Shown: positions 22,691 to 36,310 of the stretch, piece by piece | Layout: the number at the start of each line of letters is the position of its first letter | Numbering within the stretch: position 1 is the first letter of the stretch | Source of the DNA: Himantopus leucocephalus | Lineage: Eukaryota; Chordata; Aves; Charadriiformes; Recurvirostridae | Direction: 5' to 3' | DNA: 64,000 nt | Assembly: GCA_003993805.1 (NCBI GenBank) | Contig: RSEF01000003.1 | Coordinates: 45,576,693 to 45,640,692, forward strand | Position numbers and translations under genes: made by a program | Notes under the pieces: generated by a model | What the model was told of the DNA's origin: nothing | What the model saw: the letters and a program-made list of their open reading frames with translations, nothing else | The model's database searches: none

Positions 22691-25600
22691 AGCAAACAAT
22701 GATGGTCGCTCTGTGCAAATACATCTTTTCCTCTGGCAGGAAAAATTGTAGCAGATCTTTACCGAGTTTGAACTGCTGTCATGCAGAGGGTGATTGCTTT
22801 GTCCCCATCAGGCTGCTCCAGCAAAGTCCAGCCCCGCACCCGGCTGGCAGGGAGCTTGCCTTGCAGGGGTTTGACTCGAACTCCAGGTACAGCTTGTGTA
22901 CAGTGTAGAAGGGTGTTCTCAGCTCACCTTTTTCTGCCCTATTAAATTAGCTCAGAGCAAAATGATTTTACCCAGTAGATTTGTCTTTTATCTTTTAATC
23001 AGTAGATTTAAGCTCACCTCTAACTTGAGCAGACTGTCTCGTTACCTTTTATCGCTGTTGTACTAACCCGGGCTTCCCAAGTTAGGACAGTAAAGATAGA
23101 AAGGAGCAAATAACAGCTACCAGGGTTTGCTGGCAATGCCGAGAAACAGAAACAACAGTGCTTTGGGTCTAATATTGAGAATTTCTGACATGTCTAAATA
23201 TAAACTATATCTTGTTTTCAGGCTGCAGAAACCATTTGTTTTGATTCCAGCCCTTTAGACAAAACCAAGGAAATCTGGAGGGAGAGCAAGCTTGGTTCCC
23301 TGAATGGAGGTAACAAAACCCATGTGCTTTGTAGGTCAGCAGCAAGGACACTTGAAGTGAATTTGGGAGCAGTGGGTTCCAAGCTGCTTGCTGCTTGATT
23401 TGCAATATGGACTGATGGCTCAGGAACTATTTCGCTGCGCAGGGGTGGAGTAGGGGTGCAATCCAAATTGCTCTGCTTTCTAAACTTCCCGTAAAGCCAG
23501 GCCTTCCCCCTCAAGGCTGCACCATCTCCTGTGGGAGCCCCGATCAGAGTGTGACTCTTACTCCCTCCCTCCCTCCTTCCCCAGCCAGCCTCTTTCCTCC
23601 CCTTTTGTGGGACAAGATGAAAATTCCTGGTCAGCCCAGCTTCAAAAATTGAAACATTTCATCTGGAAATCAGGCAGATTCTGTTGTCCATTTCTCAGTT
23701 TTATGCATTACTTCTTTTGGCCTGCCCCTGACCAGGCTTTGCCACATTCGTCAGCGAATAATGAGTTCATGGTTAATGTTTTTTGTGATGAACATTGGTC
23801 TGGCTGTCAGTCGTACCTCTTTGGAAACTGCACCTGCAGATCCATGGGGACCCTCCCAGGAGCTCATGTTTCTCTGGTCCATGTGATGTGGTCTTGCTCC
23901 AGCTTTCTACATCCTGCTGTTGATCGCTGATCCCCTCTCAGTTATTCTACTTGACTTCCCTCAGCCTCACATTTTAGCTGTTCGTACTACGTTGAATCCC
24001 CGAGCATGTCCAAGTCCAAACCCCGCAGCAGCCATAAGACTCTTCACCCTGGCACAGCTGGGCTCTGGGGGAAACCACCTGCAAATCCCAGAAGGTGCTG
24101 AGGTGTCATCTGTTTGGAGATGAACGTGATCTCTGCAAAGCAAACCTGTATCTCAAGTTTTGGACCCAGCTCTGTTATCTGCTGCTCTAAAATACCAATG
24201 TTTTAACCAGGCTGGCCTGGGGTAAATAAAAACAGAAGTTGCCCCTTTAAATTCAGACCCCATCATGAGGCATCAGCTCAAGTTAGACATCTCTAACAAG
24301 CTAGGGCTTCCTGTATTTTTGAATTCAAGATGGTTTAAGGAGAACACTACTGGGACGCAGATGGGGCCTCTTTCCTGCTAGTGCAGAATTACTCTCCACG
24401 GGTATATTTCTGGCCCTGTACATGGACTTATGCTACACGCCTCTCGTCTTGGTTCAAAATGGATCCCCTCTGTTGGTGGCCCGTCAGACTGTCTCTTGGC
24501 TTGTAAGCTGGCCATTCGGATGCAGCAGTTATGGCCGTAAGCTCCTCCATTCCTTAAATAGCTGCCCATCTGTCCAGCCTCCTTCAGCGTCTCTCTGTGG
24601 ATCCAGATAGAGTTGCGGAGTCTGTCTGTTTCTCTCTCCGTACCCCCAGCCTTCCCCTGCAAACCTGACAGCCCCTCTAGCAACAAGTGCTGGCATTTCT
24701 GCAGTCGTTTACCTTGCCACTGGATTTGCAAACCTGGTTTTGGGCTAACGTTTGGTCCAAGCTGGACTCGCGGGAGATTTTGGTGAAAATTTCTATATTT
24801 ACGTGACTGCTCCATCAGTCTGCAGTATGCATCCAGACTCGTTTGTAGAGTCCAACACTACAACTAGTCCTATGTGTCATTTTAAAGTAAATCAGGAGTA
24901 TGATGTTGTCTCTGGCCATTTATCTCCTGGTACTGGAGTGTTCTGTCTGTCCTTGTCTTCGTCTGGAGGTGCTGAGTCCTGCCTCTTTAGCTGAATATGC
25001 TGGAGCTGAGTTGTGGCAGGGGACGGCCATGTAGCTAAACAATGTCTTGATGAAGTATCGCCATTCAATGACAGAAGTTGTTCTTCTCTAAAGCCAGGCC
25101 GCTATCAAAAGTGAGCAGTATACAAAACACATCCTGTGAGTTTGGAAATTTACTGACAACACTAGGAATATTTGGAAATCCTCATTGCCTACTTTTGAGA
25201 AGGTCATCCAAGGAATGAATGAGCACTGCTTCATCTTAGGGAGACTATGGAAACAACTGGGACCAGAGCAGAGAAGGGTTCCAGATGAGGCAAAGTGCAG
25301 GGGGACTAATCACCCACAGATCTGTCACTGCAGGGACTCAGCGTGGAGGAGGTTCCTCTGGGCTCCACCATGCTCGTCTTGGTACTGGCTCCTTCCTTCC
25401 ACAGGCACACAAATAATCACACGCAACCAGAAAGATTAAGACAGTATTCACAAAACCATTGCTAGAGACACATAAAGTCTCTTTCAAGTAACCTTTTCAC
25501 TTTTAGCAGCCCAGTCTTTGCTACTGAAGCTTGACCAGGACCTCCCTGGTGTGAAAACATCATGAAGCACCTTCTTTCCCCACTGAACCTGACAAAGGGG

Positions 25601-28600
25601 CTGTGAGGTCATGGTGAGATGACAACCGAACAAGCAGGTGAGGAAAAAAGCTTTCAGGGCAGTGAGGTGTCCTCTGCAGGGCTGTGTCTGAGGCAGTGGA
25701 AATCACACTGGATAAGTGCAAAACAAAAGGAGCATTTCACTGACTCATTAGAAAGCGAGGTGAAATCCCTGGGATGGACAAACAAGCCCTGTGCTCATCG
25801 GGTGTGAACAATCCTTTCTCCAGACAGTCTTCCTTCCTAAAGAGTGAAAGTTTCCTGTATTCCCTCCTTGACAGCCATCAGTCCCGCCCTGACTCATTAC
25901 ACCTGTGTGAGGGCTCAGACCAGCATTAACCCCTTGCTTGCTGGAAACCAAGCATGTCCTGTGTATGCTGGTCTCCTGGGTCTCAGCCTTTTCCCCCCAT
26001 AGTCCCCACCCCGGCCAGCCAGCCCCACTCATCTGAGCTGCGTGAGGGCAGAGCCACACAGCGAGGGAGGCAATGGTGTGTGATCTTTGTGGAGGATGAG
26101 GATGAGAGAGGGCAGCTTTTCTGGATGGGAGCTCTTTCTTAAATGCCAGGGGCTTCCTGTGCTTTCTCTTCCAGATTAAAGAAGCATACGAAAGAGGTAC
26201 ATTTGAAAGCTGAGACAAAACCTCAGCTCCAGGTCTCTGCTTGCTTGGGCTCCTGGCAGGGCAATGGGGAAGGTCACGGCTCCGCAGAAGCTCTGGGTTG
26301 GACTATAGCATGCACTAGCTATGGGGCACAGGTGCTGGCAGGAGGGTGAAGGCACACTGAGGTGCCCAGAAGTAGGAAATTCAGCATCTCCATGAATAGC
26401 ACTGTCCATCCCAGTGTTTTCTTCTCCATCTCATGCTCCATACTTCCCAGTTTTACTAAATCCTCATCTCCTTACTGCATTGGGACTCTGCTCTAATTCC
26501 TAGTTTACCTTTCTGGTCCTTGCCCTGCCAGCCTGCGGTCTTATTTTCCACCTTGGCTCCTGTCCATATCCACCACCCTGTGTCCTCATCCACCACCCTG
26601 GTTCTCCTTGGTCTGACCCTCTTCCCCACTGAGTTCAGGTCAGGGGGAGCGCCGTTGCTGTAGGAGCTCAGGCTTGTCATGTTGCACAGAAATACAGATG
26701 GGCTCCTTAGCACAAGGCTGCCTCACACCCGCTGCAAGGAAACACATACTGAGGTGTTCCGGCAAGTCTGTGCTCAGTGGGTTCAAACACTTAACTCACA
26801 TGGCCAAATCTGGAGGAGGAGGGGAATTTTCACAGCGACATCACAAGACGGGCTGCCTGCATCTCTGCCCGGTTCATGCTCCATAGCGCAGTGGTAGTAG
26901 CTCTGCTCCCTCAGCTTGGCTTACGTCAGCAAACAACACACTTTTCCCCCTTGTTTCATTCACAGAATCATCTAAGCTATTTGGGAGATGTTTTTCACAA
27001 TGTGCATAGCAGTGAATAATTGACTCTGAGGCAAAAGTCTATTCTCCAAAGAGTCTCTGCAGGAGGGAAGTCCGACAAAACTGTAGGCAACCGAAATAAA
27101 AAATCTCTTATGATGGGAAGCATTGGGCAACCTCGATATGTCTCCTTGCAATGTAATAGTATAGCCCCACAGTCCTTTTGCAAATCGTCTGCAGGTATGC
27201 AATTTTTCCTCATTTAAGTGCTATTAATATTAAATACAGCAACCATACATTATTTATACTGTTTTATTCATGTATTAATTTTAAATCAATTCTTAAAAGG
27301 TGCAGTACCAGGGATGGAAATGAATTACTTAGGGCAATAAAAAAGGGCAGATCAAGGAGGAAATTAACCAGAGATATTAAAGCTATCATGAAAGGCTTCT
27401 TTATATTGGAAGCTTCTAGACTGTAACAGCATTTGGTAGGAAGAGCCAGCATACAGGTCATCTTGAGCTAGAGAGGAAGGTCCTCAAATATATGTAACGC
27501 GGGGATTGGTCAGACAGAGGACAGATGCTGTGCAAGTGAGGAAAGGATTGCAGCCAGCATGTTTCTCTGCTACAAAGACATTAATTCAGAGGATCTCTGC
27601 TGTACTTGCCATGCTTAGCAGGGCTCAAGCCAGGACATAAGCAAGACCAGAAGCTGGCCTCTGGAGCTGAAGCCTATCTTGAGCTGACATTTCTTTTCAG
27701 CTTTTTTTTTTTTTTTTAATGCTTTCTGTGCTGTGAAACATATATACGATGGTTTTTATTTCCAATTGTGTCCGGTTCCCAGGCCTGGTGTTTGCAGGGA
27801 GGCAGTGGCAGATGGCTGAAGCCAAGCCCCAGGCTCCTACCATTACCCCTTCACCATGGCTTAAGGGAGTATGCAAGGCAAGTGGCAGGGGGACACCAGG
27901 CTTGATGAGAAGGGACTGAGTTCAGACAGATATTTCGGAATGGGATTCATTTCGCTTGGCTTTAGCCATCAAAACCTCTATGCACGTCATGTAGGCTCCA
28001 TCTGTAATACAGAAAGAAAGAGACCCTCCCCCAGAAGTGTCGGTCGCTGTTGACTGGACAGCTAAGGTGACTTGAGATGAAACTCACTTGGGTATTTAAG
28101 TAGCTGAAGATCCACCTGAAAATTGCCGTAGAAATGCTGACAACTACTGTAAAAACAAAAGACACCACAAATGCACTATAAAGAGGAGAAGGACTTAAGT
28201 ATTTTTGCAATAATTCAAAATGTTTCACTGTATGGTCTCCTCTTTATTTCTTGTCGTCTCATTTTACCATAATGGCACTTTGAGTCTCTCAGGCAATGTA
28301 AAGAGGGTTTAAGCACGGTAGAGCCCCTTTCAGTGCTAAGATCATTAGCAGATTGAAGCAAAGTGCTCCCTTATATCTGCAACTAAATTATTTATTATCT
28401 GTGTTAGAGAGATGGATGGCTATGGAGATTCCTGGGGAAAACCGTGCTGTGACAGAGATTAAATGAAGCTCTTGAGAATCTCTCTCCCTGGGTCAGATTC
28501 ATCCCAGGTCTCAGTGGTTTCAGTACAATTTACACCAAAGGTAAGTTTAGCCCTTTAGTCCCAGATCTCAGGGGAAGCCCCAGCTACTTAAAATGCACCA

Positions 28601-30168
28601 AGGACCTGGATGAGAACATTGTCCCTTGGAGCAGTGGCATGATGAATATGTGTATTATTCATAACAGTGGAATCAGTGGATACACACACTAGCAGAAACA
28701 CTGCACATCAGTAACCTGTCCATCTCATTCGTTTTTCTTTTCACTGGAACTCTAATCATTCACCCATGGTCTATGCTGGATTAAAAAAAAGATATATCCG
28801 TATGATGAACAAGAAAAAGGGACAACTAGGTGACAAAATAGCAGAAAGAAAACAAGAGTGTTTACACTTTTGCATTGTGAAATAGCAGCTTGCTTGTTTT
28901 TTTTCCCTCCTGGCTTAGATGCAGATGGAGGAAGTGCGCTAGGACCTAGAGGAAACAGTTCTCCGCATACACCCTCTACCTTCTTCCAGCAAGAAAAATA
29001 TATCCACAGAAACATACAAGGACAAAAAAAAAATCTCAGCTGGTTTAGAGAAAGATAAACTACAAAGCGGAGTGTGGGACTTTTTTTTTTTTTTACACCA
29101 GTAAGCTACACAAGTTGTAAAATATTACAAAAGTGTTCTTAGAGGAAGAGGCTGTGTGTTGAAGACATAAACTATTATAATTGTAATTTAGCTTCTAGCT
29201 GGCTGAAACTGATACATAATCATAGCCTGCTCGTGATCATTATTTTTTTTTTTTTTACTTTCTTATTTTTGCATGCTTCAATCTTTTACCTAATAATTAA
29301 GCAATCAGTTGCTCAAGGCAAGGCTGCGTTCATAAAATATCCATTACCCAGCCCACATTTGGTACTCCCTGCATTAAATGAAAAAGGCAGCATCCTAAGG
29401 GAATGTATTGCTATCATAAATATAAAGAATAAACATGTTTCCTTTCATTTCACTCCAGATTCCTTTCAATTTTGCTATTTAGAATATGAATGTGAGACAG
29501 CATGCAGGAATATGTGAAACATTACACAGCAAATATGACTTGTCTTTTGAGACTCTCTGGCTAACCAAGGAGTTGCACAAGCTTATAGCTAGTTGATGGG
29601 CACAGTTTTGGAGGATTTAGTTAAGCCACCCAAAGCCTATTTGTCAGTATCTGTTTGGTTTATAAATTAGAAGACAATCCGCCTGTTCCGAGGACAGGAG
29701 CCCAGCGCCTCCTGGTTCAGCCCAAGTGCGAAGTATGTGAGATTTTACTGTTTCTTGTCTGCTGGAGCCAGAAGGTGCACGAGAAGACACGAAATAATCA
29801 AACGAACCAAAACGTGAGTATTCCTGGACACGTTTCCTTCTCTCTCCCATCCGAAAAGATCAGTTTCAGCTTAGCAGAAATTTAGGTCAATTCTTACTTT
29901 GTTTAAACTGGCTAGCTTTCCTATGCCCTCAATATCTACTCAGTGCTACTAATCTGCAAACAAGATACAATGCACTGATTCAAACACATGCTAATTTTAG
30001 GGCATCATTCTGCTCTTGATGTGAGCAGGGAGTTCCTATTGATCTCTGTAGGGGTTGGTAATGCTCGCTGAGAGCAGATAGGGCACTAGCTTTCCTCCCA
30101 TGTATATCTGTGATAAAGGCTAAAAACTCAACATTAAGAAGTCCTCCCCTGCGGCCAAATTCCCAGAT
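22691..30168. other. Unique non-coding sequence
   Basis: About 7.5 kb without a supportable gene. It holds a CCCT-rich pyrimidine tract (about 23560-23583), a T17-18 run (about 27701-27718), T-rich runs near 29080 and 29245, and a 13-bp direct repeat (ATCCACCACCCTG near 26568 and 26589). A frame near 27300-27425 has a basic composition but no recognised family. Confidence 0.5.
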
Positions 30169-30222
30169 GGTGTAAACCAGTAAAGCTTTAATGTCTTTAG
30201 TGGGGCTTTGTTGATTTATACC
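30169..30222. repeat. Ancient palindromic amniote repeat, decayed
   Basis: Left arm 30169-30189 and right arm 30202-30222 pair as 21-bp inverted arms around a 12-base loop. Fourteen of 21 positions pair and all seven mismatches are transitions, as expected for an old perfect palindrome decaying by neutral mutation. The wording (GGTGTAAACCAG ... GATTTATACCAG, then GATGATCTGG) resembles a palindromic interspersed sequence seen widely in turtle, crocodile and bird DNA. I do not recall its database name with confidence. Confidence 0.5.
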
Positions 30223-30631
30223 AGATGATGATCTGGATACTACTTTTCCCACATTTCACTTGCAGGTCACTTGTAAAGAAAGTCTGGAGCTGAACCACTC
30301 AGTGGCTGCCCACAGTCCCCCACCATCCACTTGGTGCATGGAGCTCCTTCTCTGGTCCCCTGGATGCTTAGAAAAGCCTCAGAAGGTGTAAGTGGCTGGA
30401 GAATCACTGTCTCTAGACAAGTGGCTTGTAGTATTCACTGGAGGATGATACATGGGTGGAGCGGGCTGTCTGGAGTTGTAAGCATCAGGCAGGATAGGTG
30501 AGGTGGCAAGCCAGGCTACTGGGGTACCTCTGAGCTCTTTTCCAGCAGGGCTGAGGAGGCAGGGAGTGAAAAAGCATCATGGAAAGGATGTGCAGTCCCC
30601 CCATCCAGGTGGGAGGTATGGGCAAGTAGGT
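30223..30631. other. Unique non-coding sequence
   Basis: Nothing recognised in this 0.4 kb. Confidence 0.5.
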
Positions 30632-30878
30632 TAGGCAATGGTGAAAGCAAGCCTTCCTCGAGAGGTTCTCCCAGTCGTCCTCGGTGAGAGGTACCTGCCA
30701 GTACCTGGTGTGGACATCTGGCCATAGGGGCATGTAGGGNTAGGCAATGGTGAAAGCAAGCCTTCCTCGAGAGGTTCTCCCAGTTGTCCTCGGTGAGAGG
30801 TACCTGCCAGTACCTGGTGCGGACATCTGGCCATAGGGGCATGTAGGGCAGAGTAATANATAGGGGCATGTAGGGCAG
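30632..30878. repeat. Assembly duplication around two single Ns
   Basis: A 108-bp block (30632-30739) is followed by one N (30740) and repeated at 30741-30848 with two substitutions, both C/T transitions. A second N (30859) is followed by a 19-bp block (30860-30878) that repeats 30833-30851. Repeats ending exactly at single Ns point to overlapping contig ends or two haplotypes joined without merging. A real tandem duplication is the less likely alternative. Confidence 0.85.
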
Positions 30879-33800
30879 TGCTTTGGAGAGATGCAGCCTG
30901 GGCACTGGCAGTAATCAGAGACTTCAGGTCAGTAAGTTTGACGTTCTGCAAATGCCATCCGACTTCTTTTGGACACCGCTTGCTAGCTGTGCATCTCTGT
31001 TTTGCAGAGTGCTCTGGTCGTCAGAGGTAGACTTTAGACATTAAATCCATATTTGACTATTTGATCCAACAAACAGTAAAAAATTGAAATATGGACTTTA
31101 AGCTTCTGAAAAACAGCTAGCAGCACACATTAATTTTTCAATCTCTTTGCGAATATTATTCTGTTTATTGTCAGTGAAAAGCGTGTTTAAGAAACAACTG
31201 TTAGGAAAAGATAAAGAATGAAAAAACACCAGTCAAGAGGAGAGTGACCTTGTTCCAGGATGGAATCAAAACAATGCCCTGGGGAGTTATGTAGGCATTG
31301 TTTCAGGACTTAGTACATCAATGTTTGCGGGTAAAATTAATTGAGATACAATGTGAGCCAAGCATGCCTGAGCTTGCTAATTGGATAAGGATATTGCAAT
31401 TATATGACATCAGTAAGAAACGGGTGAACATATGCCATGTTATGTGTATGGCAAGGTAGAAGGAATGCTCCAAACTGTGCAGAACTGGCACAGAGATTCA
31501 CGGGATGTCAGAGAATCCTGATCTCCCTGGTGCAGAAGTCCATAGGTGGGACCAGACGATGAGACGAAATGCTACCAAACAGCTATTCCCATAGAGAGGC
31601 TACTTCTAAGCTGCCCATCACCAGAAATCCTGTGCTTGTAGGACTGCAGCTACAAGTTTCTTGTGGCTTTTACTACAGTCCATGTTTTTTTTGTTCTCCT
31701 TTTTCAGAGGAAGCACACAAGAAACATGCCCTATCAGTATATGCATGCAGCCTAAGACTTTCATGCTCAGCAGGTAGCTAATGGACTGCAAAGCCCTTTC
31801 CCCAGCCCCATTAAGAGTGCTTGTTTATGTCTGGCCTTGTGCAAGAATAAAGTACGGCTTTGCTCTCTGGCCGTACATTTGCAGTGGAGTACTTGACGCT
31901 ATTGGAAGGAAATTTCATCACTGTCGTTGCTATTTACTGACAGCTTTGTAGTGGCTCTCAGTAGAGCAGCTGAAGCCTGGGAGGAGGTAGCAAAGGAGCT
32001 GTGTCTTCCTTTTTGGCCATCTCTCCTGAGGAGTGGAAAGTGGAGTGACGTCCCCTTGGTGCCTGTCTTGGTGCCAGGGAGCTCTACAGCCTGCAGACTT
32101 GTCACTCCGTTATCCCTCGAGTTGCAAATTCACTCACAAGCGCTTACCAGGCTGTGATATCCTTTTCTGCTGTTGCTCTAGTAATTTGTGACACTTTTGG
32201 CTGAGGCAAGCAATACCGCAGATGTAGGCTGCTTTAACAGTGCTTTATAGGACCTGTTTATAGCCTATACTTACAGCCTACCTATTCATTATGGCAGGGC
32301 ATTATGCAGTGGGACACTGCCACACCGCAAAGGCTTGCTTTTTCTGCCCCGAGGGAAATGTGTGTTCCCCACTCCTGCCATTTCCAGGTGTTGCAAGAGG
32401 CTGGTGTTGCGCAGGCACCTTCCTCTTCATCTGACCTCAGCCCAGGTGTGCGGAGGCAGGGGGGTACCCGAAAAGGGAAGGCTTTTGTGGCTCTCTAGGG
32501 AAGCCGAGCAGCACCAGGAGTACGCGAGTGTGGCTGCCAACAGCTGTCGGAAGCTTCAGAAGTGCATTCTATATTGCTTTATTATTTCTTCTTTGCTAAT
32601 TATTTCCTAAGATGGACGAGGGGTGGTAAGGAAAGCAAGTGAGCGCGAGGGCAGCAGCAGAGCGTGCTTGCTGGCAAGGCACGGCAACGGCACTTGAACT
32701 GGCTCTAACACACGCAGAGCAGCAGGAGGTCTGTGAGATGGAGCCGGACTGTTTCTGCTCTGACAAAAGAAGCCAGCATCGGCATAAATGTGTTTTTATC
32801 GAGCCTGTTCAAAGCGTTCTGCGAAGCAGCAGGCACAGAAAATGCTGCATGCATGTGCTGGAAAATACACGGGATGAGCACTGTGCAGGTTGTAAAGGAA
32901 AAGTGCCCACAAGCTGAGAAGAGCCAAAGCAGAGGGGGCTTGTACTGACAAAATTCAGCCCCAGTTGCCTGCATATCCTGAATGATGTGCATGAATGATG
33001 TGTTCATATTTGGGCTTGCTCGCTGCCCTGGTACTGCTGACAGGGCTAGCTGACCCCCTCGCGCCCCCATTCAATCTAGGAAGAGGGACACCGGTCTCGT
33101 TGCCAGAGGCATGTGGGGTGGGAGGCAGGAGAGTAGTAAGAAGCAGCTGCTGCTTTTGGTGGGATGTCAGCGTGGAGGTGTTTGTGCCTGTTCCTAACTT
33201 CAGTGAAGGATTTAACTGGACAAGCTACTTTTTTTGCCATCCATTCTTAAAACCAGCCAAGACAGTGTCCCTCATGCTCCTGCCCCCTAACTGGAGCCGT
33301 GCCCCAGCTGTGGGGGCACATGGAAAGTGAGAGCTGTGTGAGCCCGTGTAGGAGAAGTTATCAGCTGAGGCACCGCGCTCTTCGCATGCTTTCTTTCTCG
33401 TAAGAAGCCTGTGGTAGCCTGACATAGTTGTTAGTGTTTCTTATTTTTCACTCGCTCTTGGAAAAACTGCTCTAAGGAGCTGTTGACTATCTGTAATTGA
33501 TTGCTCACGCTCTGACGGAGGATGGGTTGCAGCATGAATGTCAGCAGTAGCTTGGAGGCAGTCTGGGGAGATGCCACCTTATTACTGCGAGGAATGCTCT
33601 CCCAAAGACAACAGGCACACGAAAGCGAAGCAGGAATAAAACAGCTCTGATAAAATCAGAAACAACACCCCTGCATCTGCCCAACCCTAACCTGAGAGCA
33701 AAACAAACTTGTATTGAACCCTTTCTGAGGTGTGAAAGAAGGTAATTTTTGTTGCTTTCATGATTGCGTTTCTCGGAAGGAAAGACAAATGTAGCTGAGT

Positions 33801-34989
33801 AAACATGTGAAAATTGGCCTCGGAGATTTCTGACCCAACACTGGAGACAAAGGGGTGTGAAAGGCCCTGAGTCATGTGTGCTTGTCCAAACTGTACTGGT
33901 CCTTCTTGACTCCAGTGATGTGGGGACTAGTTTGTGCTTAATGAAGAGTGTTATCCTGCCCAACACCAAAGCGGTAGCTATCCCCACCTGAAATAGCATC
34001 CTTTGCCAATAGAGATTTCAGCTTCAGTTCCTCCCTGGAGCACCTCTGGCAACTCCAGTGGTGTTACAGTGGAGATCATCGCCCTGTTCTTTCTGTTACA
34101 TAGGTTGACTGTTCACCTTACCTGCTCCTCTTACTTCTCCATAAAAGCTGCTTCAGGTTCAACAACCCCAAGTTTGCTTATTCATTTGCCCTTCGTTTTC
34201 AGTGGAGCACAAGCAAAAGGGTATGGAAAGTGTTGAGAAGGGACTTCTTCATCTGGAAACTCTCACTATCCTCAGACCTCAAAATGGTAACTGGACCCTT
34301 GGAACCATCTCTTGAATGGTGATTCACCAGGTTTCAGATGTGCGTGGCTCTTCCCTGCACACAAAACCTGCCTTTAAAATCCCAGTGGTGGAAATAAGTA
34401 GTGATCCAAACCTTTGAGAGTTGTTTACTTCAGAAGAGTCCTTTTGAAATCGGTGGCTGTTTGTTTACTAGAGAGATTTAAATTTCCTGGCGTGGAGTAC
34501 TCCCAAATATTTCTGGAGACTACTGCACTTAAGAAAGAGAGTGTAGCACTTATTGATTCAAGGCAGCACCAAGGGCAATGGCAAAGGCTTGTTCCTAACA
34601 TGACTTCAGAACTCCCCAAAGATGTGTCCCTCCTTGCTGAAGCTCCACTGATGGCGTTGGCTGCAAAGCCTAAACACTTTGCAATTCAAACACACACAAC
34701 CAGAGTTTCTCTGGTCTATCTAACAGAAAATATGCAGCATGTGTTGTGAATATCACACCTTCTCTCTGGGTTTTTTTTTCCCCCTTCTCTTCTTATATAA
34801 GCTGGGACCAACCTCCAGGGTAAGAAGCAAGGAAAACACTGGGTGCTGTATGAAGGTGCTACATGATCTTGGCAGTCTTTTTATGAACTCATATTCCTTC
34901 AGGTGTAGGAAGGCTGGGAGAGCATGTTTAGACTGGTAGCTCTCAAGTGCAGGAAAAGCCTAGCAGAAACACGACGGAGAGCCTCACTG
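30879..34989. other. Unique non-coding sequence
   Basis: About 4 kb with no recognised gene, repeat family or RNA. Frames up to 152 codons (33541-33999, minus) have no domain signature. Confidence 0.5.
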
Positions 34990-35060
34990 TTTTCTTTCTT
35001 TTATTTTTAATTTTTTTTTTCAATTTTTTTTTTTCAGTTATTATTATTTACTTATTTTAC
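34990..35060. repeat. T-rich low-complexity tract
   Basis: About 70 bases are dominated by T runs of 10-12 with scattered A and C, ending in a TTATTATTATT string. This is low-complexity sequence with no other content. Confidence 0.8.
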
Positions 35061-36189
35061 CTCAAAAAGAATGACAGACAGGAATTTCTGTGAAGAGCTG
35101 TACTGCTTATCCCGCCTTGCTGGCATGTTTGTATATCTTTGTGTCTGCATTTGTGTGAGCCTCCTGCAGTCTAAATTGTCTGACTCTTCTCCATATATAT
35201 CAAGATCCTGTTTATGAGGAGGGTACCGGTATTTGAGCCTTTTCATCTCAAGGAAGCAGTTTGCTGTCTGGTACTAAAATAACCACTGCAGGAATCAGTC
35301 TGTATTTTTAGGTTACAGGATGAATCAAGGACTGGCCTTTCACATTCCTATGGTTTCTAAGCTTCCTATTGCACCACAAAGCCTTGCTAAGGTGCTGGGA
35401 CAAACCACATTTAAGGCTTAACGCTACACAAAGTGCTGCAAGGAGGCTGAGTGTCTGCTCCATGCGAACAGCATTTTGTTTCCTTGCAGAGCAGTAGCGG
35501 TCACCAAGAATTAACACGGTATTTGGCTGGGCCTACTCTGTGGCAATCTAGCAAGTCTTTGCTCCTGAGGCGAGGTAGAGGAGCCTGTCCTGGTCAGCTC
35601 TTAGTCACAGGAATAGTCTCCTGTGTCCTGCTGACATCGTACTGGCATCAGTTTGCTGATGTAAGAGCCCTGCGGCCTACCCTGGGTGGAGGAGAAGAAA
35701 GAAAAAGATGCCACAAATGCCATGATATTCAAGCTCAGATAAACTGGGATTCAGAGTGGCATTCAGAAACAAAGTCAAGTTCAGCCCAGATGCTTTTTGA
35801 TACCTCCAGAACCTCCCTAATGGGACCAGGCTGGCCATGGGGCTGAAGCCAGCCCCGTTCATGAGGCTCCCCATGCTGGCTGGACCAGGGTCAAGCAGGA
35901 CCTGACGGTCTTGTGGGTCCTTGGGCTCTTCCACTTCCAGAGCTGCCTGCAGTGAGAAAAGCAGAAGGACGTAAGAGTGAAAGCAGAGGGAGAGGAAACC
36001 TGGCAAAAGAGCATGCTGTCTGCAGTTTCTAGAAGCCTGGCTCTTCTTCCAAATAAGGGCTATTTGCTCAAGCTTAGATATGTGTTCAAGCAGCTGAGAA
36101 GCTCTTGCTGGACAAAAGCAGGTATGGAACAGCCTCTGGCTTGACCAGAAGCACATGCCTACTCAGAAAAGCATTACAGCACTGGTTTA
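35061..36189. other. Unique non-coding sequence
   Basis: Nothing recognised. A 159-codon minus frame (35677-36156) and a 131-codon plus frame overlap it and show no domain. Confidence 0.5.
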
Positions 36190-36310
36190 GTGCTTCAGTT
36201 GTTGAAATCCAGAGAGGTGAACTGAGCCTAGACGTAAGGAGGAAGAGAAATAAACTAATAAGCAATAGCAGGAGCAGAACCCAGGTCTCCTGAACCAGCA
36301 TCAGTACCTT
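36190..36310 (-). repeat. MIR-like SINE fragment, antisense
   Basis: The string GAACCCAGGTCTCCTGA (36277-36293) preceded by GCAGGAGCA matches the antisense form of the tRNA-derived head of MIR-type SINEs, including the inverted B box (GAACCC). An upstream CCAGAGAGGTGAACTGAG stretch matches the antisense core (CAGAGAGGTTAAGTGA type). Decay is heavy and the boundaries are approximate. Confidence 0.45.

Noticed and set aside
22456..22908. 150-codon frame across the CpG-rich segment as a possible gene
   Set aside because: No recognisable domain, and the reading is probably a by-product of high G+C.
27300..27425. Basic open frame that could be LINE-derived
   Set aside because: I could not match any segment to a known LINE block.
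28480..28570. Text resembling the ancient palindromic repeat class (CAATTTACACC)
   Set aside because: No pairing arm found, and the similarity is limited to about a dozen bases.
30680..30720. Minus-strand YWQVPLTED string resembling a Ty3/gypsy reverse transcriptase
   Set aside because: No LDL-type block upstream and no MPFGL or YxDD block downstream. It appears twice only because of the assembly duplication, so it is most likely chance.
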